Assembly (NCBI GenBank): GCA_050251195.1
Contig: JBFWNG010000001.1
Span: 372,001 to 436,000, forward strand
Length of the DNA stretch: 64,000 nucleotides
Origin: JBFWNG01 sp050251195
GTDB taxonomy: Bacteria > Bdellovibrionota_B > Oligoflexia > Oligoflexales > Oligoflexaceae
Direction: 5' to 3'
Position numbers and translations under genes: made by a program. Of this stretch, positions 42,811 through 49,770 are shown one piece after another. Numbering within the stretch: the first letter of the stretch is position 1; each line of letters opens with the position of its first letter. The notes beneath the pieces were generated by a model that worked only from the letters and a program-made list of their open reading frames with translations, was not told where the DNA came from and did not search any database.

Positions 42811-45054
42811 CTAGGTCAACAGCGGAGATTTGCGTCCTATGGAAACAATCCACAACTGGAAAATAGCGCGCGTTACGGCAACGTGAAGGCGGCGCCGACT
42901 CAGCGGAGTGTTGGGATAAAAGGCGCTCGAAGCATCGGGCACAATGACATAATCGAACTCGAGGCCTTTAACCTGATCGACGTCGGTAAAGTCGATGCCT
43001 GGCAAGAACGAGAATTCGCCGTTCTCCACGAGGCGACACTTGGGCAGCTCCGACATATTGCTGTAGAATCGTGCCGCGTTTTCGATGTTTTGCGCGATAA
43101 CGGCGACAGTCGCGTTGGGCTCTCGCTCCATCAGGTTTTGAAGCGTTTCCGAGATGAGAGTACAGAAGTGCCCCTCAGACGGAAACTCGGTGATGGTGAC
43201 CGGCGGTCCTGATTTGATGGATTTCATCGGCTGTGCATGGACAAGCGGTCCGAGAACCTTTTGCCCCATGTCATAGATTTCCTTTGTGCAACGATAGTTG
43301 GTGGACAGCTCGTGAGTTGCCGTTTCGTTGGGATCGAATATTTTCAAGACGGTGTTCCAAGAACTAAAATACGCCGTTTCGTCAGTCTTTTGAACGGAAT
43401 CCCCTGCGATTGTGTGTGAGGCGTTGTCGCTCATCACTTCGGAAAGGCAACTCAGTTCAAGTGGCGAGATATCTTGGGTTTCATCGACGACGAGGTGCTC
43501 GTAGGAAGATAACTCGGTGGTCTTTTGGTGCGAACCGTGCTTCAGGATACTGAGCAGGAACATAACCGCGAGGTCTTCGACGTCCGTTGTTCCCGCTATT
43601 TCGTCCTCTTCCAGGACCGAGGTTTCGTCAGAACTCTTCAGCCTGTCTTCGTCGATGCCCGCCAGTTTCTGTTTGGTCGTCGCTTCCCTTTGGGCGTTGA
43701 TGTGGCGAAGGGTGTCCTTCAGGTGCTGTTCCGTAAGCTGCGCGGAGCCCTTCGCTATCTCGTTCAGAATTTCTTCCGAACCAAAAATAGCCGACGGATC
43801 ATGGGATGAATCAAGAAACTCCGCTGTGAGATCGGAATACAACTTTTCGAGAGGCGGTCGCGCGGAACTTCCTGCGGCAATGGAGCTTACGTGGGCCTTC
43901 CGAACGGCGTTGATTCTTTCCAAGTACCTTCCTTTTCCGTTCTTCAAAGCGTCGAACATAGAAGGTATGGCCGGAAACTTGACGGCAAGCTTGTTCGCAA
44001 TCTCCTCCATTTTCTTTTCGAGAAAAGCCGGGAGAATGTTTTTAACGGCTGGGTGTCGTTTGAGATAGGATACCTTAGCCGGAGTCCAATCGCAGAACTT
44101 CACGCGAACATTTTTGTTGAGGTTCTTGTTCTCAAGACGGATCCACTCGTCAAACTCGAGAACGCGTACGAGCGGCAATTTAAGAGCCGCCAAAAGCTTT
44201 TTAATGAGGAGTGCTAGGCCATGCTCGGGCACGACAACCAGTATGCTGTTCTGCCTAAAGCGGCTCGGATCTTTGTAAACGAGATAGGACAATCGATGCA
44301 GTGCCACCGTTGTCTTGCCCGAGCCCGCCCCGCCCAAAATGAGGAGTGTTTCGTCAGGGCTGGCGGTCAGGATTTCGTACTGGCTGGAATCGAGGAGGCC
44401 CGTAATGTTCATGTTCGACTTTTCGAAACTCACGAGAAGTTGTCCGCGTTCCGCCGTGCGCTCTCCGCCTCTTAATGTCGGGGTTCCGGGATCCGACGCC
44501 GTCCAAGCGCCTTGCTTGGATTTCATGAACGTGCGGGTCTTGGTGGTTATGCCGACCAGTACGCCGTTTTCGATGGAAATCAGCCGGCGCTTTTTGACAA
44601 CGCCTTCGACTGTCTTATTGGGAAGCTCTTCGTGGTAGTTATCGCCTTCGGCGTAGCGGAAAAAAATCTTGGCGAGGGGAGCGTGTTTCCAATTGATAAT
44701 GGGAAGATTCGCGGTCTCCAGGAACGTGTGGTGTCCCAGGAGAATGTTCCTCGTTTTCCCGCCTTCCTCGAGTTCCAATCGAGCAAAATAAGGCAGGTCC
44801 ATATCGAACGAATGGACGGACCTTTTGTGATCGTAGAGTGATTTTTGAGCGTGGAGTTCCGAAAGTAAGTGGGGTAGGTCGCGTTCGTTGGCTTGCGCCG
44901 CCAGCTCCCTCAGCTCTTGCATGCGGTCCAGGATTTTTTTGTCGTCGCCATGGCTAGAGTCGCTCGCCTGGAGCGAAGCCATGATCGTCTCGAATATCTT
45001 TTCTTCTTCCGAGATGATCTTTCTGTCGTCATCGGTTAGCAGTTCGGTCGCCAT
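42811..45054 (-). CDS. HelD-like superfamily 1 helicase/ATPase
   Basis: This 747-residue protein has superfamily 1A motifs: Walker A GGAGSGKTT (about 243), motif Ia, DEXX box VVDETQD (about 510), motif III-IV region AGDSVQKT and STNYRCTKEIYD, and the C-terminal VDQVKGLEFDYVIVPDA and LHVAVTRA. The N-terminal coiled coil and the NWKHAPLAKIFFRYAEGDNY segment match the HelD branch, which removes stalled RNA polymerase from DNA, rather than UvrD or Rep. The long helical insert between motifs Ia and II (about 330-490) is also HelD-like. It heads an operon with two unrelated small genes. A 12-bp interrupted palindrome lies 17 bp upstream of its ATG. Confidence 0.85.
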   Translation of the reverse strand: MATELLTDDDRKIISEEEKIFETIMASLQASDSSHGDDKKILDRMQELRELAAQANERDLPHLLSELHAQKSLYDHKRSVHSFDMDLPYFARLELEEGGKTRNILLGHHTFLETANLPIINWKHAPLAKIFFRYAEGDNYHEELPNKTVEGVVKKRRLISIENGVLVGITTKTRTFMKSKQGAWTASDPGTPTLRGGERTAERGQLLVSFEKSNMNITGLLDSSQYEILTASPDETLLILGGAGSGKTTVALHRLSYLVYKDPSRFRQNSILVVVPEHGLALLIKKLLAALKLPLVRVLEFDEWIRLENKNLNKNVRVKFCDWTPAKVSYLKRHPAVKNILPAFLEKKMEEIANKLAVKFPAIPSMFDALKNGKGRYLERINAVRKAHVSSIAAGSSARPPLEKLYSDLTAEFLDSSHDPSAIFGSEEILNEIAKGSAQLTEQHLKDTLRHINAQREATTKQKLAGIDEDRLKSSDETSVLEEDEIAGTTDVEDLAVMFLLSILKHGSHQKTTELSSYEHLVVDETQDISPLELSCLSEVMSDNASHTIAGDSVQKTDETAYFSSWNTVLKIFDPNETATHELSTNYRCTKEIYDMGQKVLGPLVHAQPMKSIKSGPPVTITEFPSEGHFCTLISETLQNLMEREPNATVAVIAQNIENAARFYSNMSELPKCRLVENGEFSFLPGIDFTDVDQVKGLEFDYVIVPDASSAFYPNTPLSRRRLHVAVTRAIFQLWIVSIGRKSPLLT

Positions 45055-45070
45055 AGATCCTGTATGCTGA

Positions 45071-45100
45071 TTTGTAATAACCTCAAATGGTTATAACAAA
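45071..45100. promoter_or_regulatory. Interrupted palindrome upstream of the HelD-like gene
   Basis: TTTGTAATAACC and GGTTATAACAAA form a 12-bp inverted repeat with one A-A mismatch around a 6-nt loop. It sits between the phosphopantetheinyl transferase stop (45110) and the helicase ATG (45054). There is no T-tract, so an operator or leader hairpin is more likely than a terminator. Confidence 0.5.
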
Positions 45101-45109
45101 TTTGTGAGT

Positions 45110-45772
45110 CTAAAGAGAGCAAATTATGGAGGAAAACGTGGCGTTAGGAACCGCCCATGCGGCCGCGAGATAGTCGCCGTGATGCGACAAACTTAGCGGA
45201 AGCAGGTCTTTATTGTCGCCAAGCCGTAAGCTGGGAGCCTTGCTCGTAGGCGAGGTCTTTATCTCGATCTTGTCCAGAGGAAGAGAGAACTCCTTTGCCG
45301 CTGCCGCTCGAGCAAGAATGCGCACCTGTTGCGAGAGCTTTGACAACTTAGAATCATTGTCGATGTCACCGAACTTTTTTATTTGTGAAACATCGGAAAG
45401 ATAACTGACGATCTTTACGCCCTTCGTCGAATTGGCGGTGCAATAAACCCAATTGTCGCCTGTAAAAGTTTGGATAGCCAAAGCTTCGCCTGTGTCTTGG
45501 GAGCGCGCGGTTCCGTTGTCAAAATCGATTTCAAACCTTCTTGGAGAAAAGACGAGAGCTTGATGATATCGCTTGAGGTCTTTATAAGCTGCTTCTTTGG
45601 CCGCCCACATTTTCCATAGAAGGAGAGGATCGGTTTTGCCTTTGGACGCAAAAGTGTCCAACTCCCACGCGGAAAGGACGCGGTGGGCAAAACGAGGATG
45701 GTGGCGCTCCGTTCTTCTAATGTCGACAACATCGTTGCCGACACTGAGAACTCTGTGACCACCATCTATCAT
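45110..45772 (-). CDS. 4'-phosphopantetheinyl transferase, AcpS-like
   Basis: This 220-residue enzyme should attach phosphopantetheine from CoA to the acyl carrier protein encoded just upstream. The magnesium/CoA motif is VGNDVVDI (about 11-18), followed by the WAAKEAAYKDLKRY motif (about 56-69) and a late LSLSHHGDYLAAAWA segment, in the same order as AcpS. It is longer than AcpS (about 120) because of a middle insertion of about 100 residues. The stand-alone position after the ACP gene suggests that it serves this module; whether it also modifies the housekeeping ACP is unknown. Confidence 0.85.
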   Translation of the reverse strand: MIDGGHRVLSVGNDVVDIRRTERHHPRFAHRVLSAWELDTFASKGKTDPLLLWKMWAAKEAAYKDLKRYHQALVFSPRRFEIDFDNGTARSQDTGEALAIQTFTGDNWVYCTANSTKGVKIVSYLSDVSQIKKFGDIDNDSKLSKLSQQVRILARAAAAKEFSLPLDKIEIKTSPTSKAPSLRLGDNKDLLPLSLSHHGDYLAAAWAVPNATFSSIICSL

Positions 45773-45806
45773 GGAGATTGCTTCTTTGTATTTCTTAGAC
45801 GCAGAA

Positions 45807-46061
45807 TTAGTGCTTAACGCGCTCAGAAACGAGACTTACCGCATCACCGATAGTTGCGATTTTATCGGCTTCGTCATCGCTGATTTCAATTTCGAAAGCG
45901 TCTTCGAAATCGAGAACGATGTCGACGAGACGAGCTGAGTTTACTTGAAGGTCGCTCAAGATGTTCGTTTCCTCGGACATCTGCGATAGAGCTTGCTCGT
46001 TTTTCGCGTGTTTAGAGATGATGTTAACCACTTTTTCGTAAATCTCGTTTTTCTCAAGCAT
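45807..46061 (-). CDS. Acyl carrier protein
   Basis: This 84-residue acidic helical protein has the acyl carrier fold. Ser42 in LQVNSARLVDIV is the predicted phosphopantetheine site; the usual DSL is NSA here, keeping the Ser but not its flanks. The recognition helix LDFEDAFEIEISDDEADKI is typical. The ATG at 46061 has GGAG 8 nt upstream and overlaps the end of the ketosynthase gene by 8 bp. The altered Ser context suggests a dedicated carrier rather than the housekeeping AcpP. Confidence 0.9.
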   Translation of the reverse strand: MLEKNEIYEKVVNIISKHAKNEQALSQMSEETNILSDLQVNSARLVDIVLDFEDAFEIEISDDEADKIATIGDAVSLVSERVKH

Positions 46062-47340
46062 CCTGGTGACTCCATTTCTTAAAGATGATGCAACTATTAA
46101 CATCGCCGAAACCAAAGCTCGCTTTGGCGGCAATTTTGATAGACTTGTTTATGGTCGAACGAACCACGCTTTTTGCGAACGGTTCGATCTCTGGGTGAAG
46201 GTCTTCGCAGTTGATGGAACCGTGAATGAAGCCTTCGTTCATTTGCAACAGTGTCGCGACGCTTTCAATGGCGCCTGCGGCACCGAGAGAGTGTCCGATC
46301 AAGGATTTGGTGGAATTGATCTTGGGAAGATCGGTCGGCGCGATTTCAAGCGCTTCCTTCCAGTTGTTGATCTCCTTAGGATCGGCCATCGTTGCCGTAA
46401 GGTGACCGTTGACATAGTCAATGTCGGATCCGGATATTCCCGCCTCGAGCATTGCTAGGCGAATGCAACGTTGGACGCCTTTAGGACTTGGGGCCGTCAT
46501 ACTGCCGCCAAAGCGCATGCCGCCGCTGTTGATCGACGTACCGATGATTTCACCGTAAATTTTTGCTTTGCGCTTGAGGGCAGTCTCGAGTTCTTCTATG
46601 ACGAGAACGCCACAACCGCCAGACGGAACGAAACCGCCTGCAGATGCACTCATCGGACGCGAGGCTTTTTCTGGGGCGTCGTTGAATCGACGCGACAATA
46701 CTTTCATACTGTCGAAGCCGCACCAAACATGAAGATCCGTGCCTTCAGATCCGCCTACCACCATACGATTGGCAAGACCCATCTTAATACGGTTGGTTCC
46801 CATGATGATAGCTTCTGTACCCGTGCTGCATGCGGAGCTGTTAGAGGAAACTTGGTTACCTAATCCCAACAAGCCGCCCACTTTCGCGCTGACGGAACTC
46901 GCCATGATGCGTTCAACAATGGTGCTGCCAAGTCGCTTCACCTTTTTCTCGGCGACGAGCGGGTAAACCACCTTTGAGAACGTGTCCAAACCGCCAATCC
47001 CAGTACCGAGAATGGTTCCGGTATCTTCATATATGAGGTCTTCGTCGCGTTTAGGAATCGTAAGTCCGGCGTCTTTGAACGCGTCGATGGCCGCCATTCC
47101 GGCGTACATCATGCTTTCGTTGAGAGCGAGAATCTCGTCTCCGGCAAAATATTGCGGAAGCTTTTCCTCGACACCTTTGGGTTTGCCGCCAACCCAGCAG
47201 GCAAAGTTATGCTCCTCGAGTTCTTTAATATAATTGATGCCCGACCGGCCTTCTCGCAAGGAATTTGAGAATTCCTGAAGCCCCGTGCCGTTTGCGGCGA
47301 TAACGCCCATACCTGTAACAACAACGCGACGATTTTTCAT
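46054..47340 (-). CDS. Beta-ketoacyl-ACP synthase (FabF/FabB-like)
   Basis: This 428-residue condensing enzyme starts MKNRRVVVTGMGVIAANG. The nucleophile is Cys171 in NSSACSTGTEA, and the histidines are His313 (NGHLTATMADPKE) and His350 (KSLIGHSLGAAG), so the Cys-His-His triad is complete. The first histidine motif differs from the usual HGTSTxxND. It should condense malonyl-ACP with an acyl chain carried by the dedicated ACP. A frame from 47355 adds five residues without a better ribosome site. It sits between the dehydratase fabZ and the ACP in one operon. Confidence 0.9.
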   Translation of the reverse strand: MKNRRVVVTGMGVIAANGTGLQEFSNSLREGRSGINYIKELEEHNFACWVGGKPKGVEEKLPQYFAGDEILALNESMMYAGMAAIDAFKDAGLTIPKRDEDLIYEDTGTILGTGIGGLDTFSKVVYPLVAEKKVKRLGSTIVERIMASSVSAKVGGLLGLGNQVSSNSSACSTGTEAIIMGTNRIKMGLANRMVVGGSEGTDLHVWCGFDSMKVLSRRFNDAPEKASRPMSASAGGFVPSGGCGVLVIEELETALKRKAKIYGEIIGTSINSGGMRFGGSMTAPSPKGVQRCIRLAMLEAGISGSDIDYVNGHLTATMADPKEINNWKEALEIAPTDLPKINSTKSLIGHSLGAAGAIESVATLLQMNEGFIHGSINCEDLHPEIEPFAKSVVRSTINKSIKIAAKASFGFGDVNSCIIFKKWSHQDA

Positions 47341-47351
47341 CTTTTCTTCCC

Positions 47352-47834
47352 TCATCTTTGAATCCCTACGCCAGATAAGGTTGCATGAGCAGCCAAGTCT
47401 CCATTGGCTAAGAACAACTCCACTTTCGCTTTAAGCTTATTGCGCCGCCAAAATATCTTTTCGGCCTTAATAGTAACGGTTTCGCCTGGGTTCACTTGTC
47501 GGAGAAACTCGGCGTTTACGTCCGTGAAAACGGTCAAGAATTGATCGGGACGAGATTTGCCCTCTTTCAGCATGAGGTAAATTCCGTAGGCAACAACCCC
47601 TGTTTGGGCCATGGCCTCGATCATGATGACGCCGGGAGTCAAGGGATGACCCGGAAAATGCCCCGCAAAAAAGAATTCGTCTGTTCGGAAAGTATATTGT
47701 CCCGTTATGGACTCCTCGCCAAGCTCCACAATCCGGTCAAGAAATCTAAAAGGATGCTTTTGAGGAACAAGTTCCAAAACGATCTGGGCAATTTGCTCAG
47801 GAGTCTTATTTTGAATAATACTATCCACGATCAC
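47352..47834 (-). CDS. 3-hydroxyacyl-ACP dehydratase, FabZ-like
   Basis: This 160-residue hot-dog-fold protein has the FabZ active-site stretch AGHFPGHPLTPGVIMIEAMAQ with the catalytic His and Glu, preceded by PFRFLDRIVEL. It should remove water from 3-hydroxyacyl-ACP. GTG is the apparent start; an AAGGTGA-like ribosome site overlaps it, so a second GTG at 47828 may be used instead. It begins 5 bp after the FabA-like gene. Having FabZ- and FabA-like dehydratases side by side suggests a dedicated chain-building module. Confidence 0.88.
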   Translation of the reverse strand: MIVDSIIQNKTPEQIAQIVLELVPQKHPFRFLDRIVELGEESITGQYTFRTDEFFFAGHFPGHPLTPGVIMIEAMAQTGVVAYGIYLMLKEGKSRPDQFLTVFTDVNAEFLRQVNPGETVTIKAEKIFWRRNKLKAKVELFLANGDLAAHATLSGVGIQR

Positions 47835-47839
47835 CTTTA

Positions 47840-48433
47840 TTATTTCTGAATTAATCCACCCACGGCAAAACGTGAGTTCGGGTTTGGATAATCCTTATAC
47901 TCTATTTCTTTAAATATTCCTACCTTGGCGTCCTTTACGGAGTATATAAGTTGTCCGTCAACAAAAACCAATCCGTCGGCGATCGCGATGGCGGATCCTG
48001 TTTCCTTAAGGATTGAGAACCGCCTGATATCGAGTTCGTAACGAATCACTTTGTTGAAGGGACGAATCTGCCCCGTAAATTCAATTTCCTTCGCGCCCAA
48101 CGCCCGGCCCGTGCCTTCCGCGCCCGATGCCGCGCAGTAGAACCCTAAGAGCTGCCACACGGCGTCAACGCCCAAGCATCCCGGTTGCACGGGATCGCCC
48201 ACAAAATGGCACTGAAAGAACCATGCGTCAAAATTGACGTCTTGCTCAGCAACGAGCTTGCCGGACCTGTTTTGCCTCGTGATCGAAGTAATCCTGTCGA
48301 TCATCAAAAACGGTGGAGACGGCAATTTCGCTATTCCGCCGGGTGGCGGATCATCAACCAGCCGACCGAGCGAATTCGCGATAAGTTCATTTTTCTCGAA
48401 AAAAGAACGTTCTAGGAATTCCGAATAACGCAA
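47840..48433 (-). CDS. FabA-like 3-hydroxydecanoyl-ACP dehydratase/isomerase
   Basis: This 197-residue protein matches FabA: PPFLMIDRIT, the active-site run CHFVGDPVQPGCLGVDAVWQ with catalytic His, and later GRALGAKEIEFTGQ and DGQLIYSVKDAKVGIF. FabA makes and isomerises the double bond that leads to unsaturated fatty acids. Translation starts at TTG with GAGG 6 nt upstream. It is the first gene of the module fabA-fabZ-KS-ACP-PPTase, all within a few bases of each other. An AT-rich region upstream probably holds the promoter. Confidence 0.9.
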   Translation of the reverse strand: MRYSEFLERSFFEKNELIANSLGRLVDDPPPGGIAKLPSPPFLMIDRITSITRQNRSGKLVAEQDVNFDAWFFQCHFVGDPVQPGCLGVDAVWQLLGFYCAASGAEGTGRALGAKEIEFTGQIRPFNKVIRYELDIRRFSILKETGSAIAIADGLVFVDGQLIYSVKDAKVGIFKEIEYKDYPNPNSRFAVGGLIQK

Positions 48434-48559
48434 TTGGATCCTCGTAAGAACTAAAATAGCTTAAATACACCTTATCGGGGTAAAAAAGCAAGTAAAGTTT
48501 TTAATAAATTTTATAATTTTTTATTAGAAACGGTTGGCGTTCTATTTAAAGCATGGAAT

Positions 48560-49147
48560 TTAGAGAGAAAAGAGTTTTAAGCAAAAGGTGATGAGCACCT
48601 GGTCTAATTCGTTGGCACCGTGTGCGACCTGCCAGTCTTGGTCGGGAGCCACCTTTTGTCCCACAAGATTGACGTTAAAGGCCGAGAAGCGGGATCGGTA
48701 AATGAGGTACCCCAGTGACAGCGACCCGGCCCTGTAGACATAGGTGGACGAGCGGTAGTCGGGGATAACATTGCGGATTCGGCCGCCTGTTGCGGACAAC
48801 TCGGAAACCATGCGCCACTTGATAAGGCCCCATTTCAGGCCCAAGCCGTCCATATTGTTATACGCTTTGTCGGTATCGATAGCGACGTCGTCGGGCAGGT
48901 GCGTAAGTCCGTCGGTTTTACTGGTTTCGAAAATGAGTCCCATATAGGCGGGATACTGGAAGAGTTTACCCGCAAGCGTCAAATTGCCGTAAGTGGTCTT
49001 ATAGGTACCGTCGTTCGCGCCGTGGCTTCGGGTTTCCCCTCGGCCCATATCGAGGCTTAAGAACGAGTGGACTTGCGCAAAGCAAAGGGGAGCGGGAGCC
49101 AACCAAGCTCCCAATACCACAACCAACCTAAAGAAGGCAGAAAACAT
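48560..49147 (-). CDS. Small predicted outer-membrane protein
   Basis: This 195-residue protein has a signal peptide (FSAFFRLVVVLGAWLAPAPL, ending CFAQ) and then alternating strands rich in Tyr, Gly and Ser (YKTTYGNLTLAGKLFQYPAY, RAGSLSLGYLIYRSRFSAFN) that end in an aromatic-type terminal strand (LITFCLKLFSL), typical of a small beta-barrel. Function unknown. The ATG at 49147 follows the 3' arm of a hairpin whose GGGG could be its ribosome site; GTG at 49159 is an alternative. It lies downstream of infC, where rpmI would normally be. Confidence 0.6.
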   Translation of the reverse strand: MFSAFFRLVVVLGAWLAPAPLCFAQVHSFLSLDMGRGETRSHGANDGTYKTTYGNLTLAGKLFQYPAYMGLIFETSKTDGLTHLPDDVAIDTDKAYNNMDGLGLKWGLIKWRMVSELSATGGRIRNVIPDYRSSTYVYRAGSLSLGYLIYRSRFSAFNVNLVGQKVAPDQDWQVAHGANELDQVLITFCLKLFSL

Positions 49148-49171
49148 AAACCCCGTCACTCCCCGGGGTTT
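49148..49171 (-). terminator. Hairpin between infC and the small outer-membrane protein gene
   Basis: AAACCCC and GGGGTTT pair around a 10-nt loop, 30 bp after the infC stop and touching the next ATG. On the minus strand a weak T-rich stretch follows, while on the plus strand GGGGTTTTT looks like a better terminator. It may end infC transcripts and also control the next start codon. Confidence 0.5.
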
Positions 49172-49200
49172 TTCGGTTGATTTGCTAAAAACTTAAATTC

Positions 49201-49707
49201 TTATTTTGCGGCGCCAGGTTCGAGCAACGCCATGGCAATAGGACCAGGAACCTTAGTAAATCTGCAGGTTTGCGTTACGAGTCCATGAACCTTGGAGATG
49301 ATTTCGTCAGCTCTTTCGGGGTTTTCTCTTTCGCGGCCCTTTAACCGAACCGTGATCTTGACCTTATCGCCCCGCTCTAGGAACTTATTGATGCTGTTGA
49401 CCTTTGTTTGAAGGTCATGGTCAGAAATGTTGGCCTTAAACTGGACTTCTTTGAGGTCCACTTTGCGTTTTTTGGTCTGGCTCTTTTGGGATGCCCGAGC
49501 CTTTTTCTTTTCAAACAGGATTTTTTTGAAGTCTTCAATTTTAACAACCGGAGGTACAGCATCTTCTGTGCTGACTAGAACGAGATCTAGGCCCTGCTTT
49601 TCAGCCTGATTCCAAGCCTCGGTCGCTGATACTATTGAATTGAAATTTTCTCCTACTAAACGCACCTGGCTCATGCGACGAACTTCGGAATAACTTAAAG
49701 CCTTCAA
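49201..49707 (-). CDS. infC: Translation initiation factor IF-3
   Basis: The 168-residue protein has the IF-3 layout: N-domain (VRLVGENFNSI, LDLVLVS, PPVVKIEDF), lysine-rich linker (about 65-85) and C-domain (KANISDHDLQTKV, RGDKVKITVRLKGRE). The only in-frame start with a ribosome site is TTG at 49707, 4 nt after AGGAGG; an ATG at 49711 is in another frame. Rare starts on infC are known to serve autoregulation by IF-3. The genes rpmI and rplT, which normally follow infC, are absent here. Confidence 0.93.
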   Translation of the reverse strand: MKALSYSEVRRMSQVRLVGENFNSIVSATEAWNQAEKQGLDLVLVSTEDAVPPVVKIEDFKKILFEKKKARASQKSQTKKRKVDLKEVQFKANISDHDLQTKVNSINKFLERGDKVKITVRLKGRERENPERADEIISKVHGLVTQTCRFTKVPGPIAMALLEPGAAK

Positions 49708-49770
49708 TCATCCTCCTTTTTGAAGTGCACATTAATATAGTCATTTTCCTTATTTTTACAATAGCTACCT

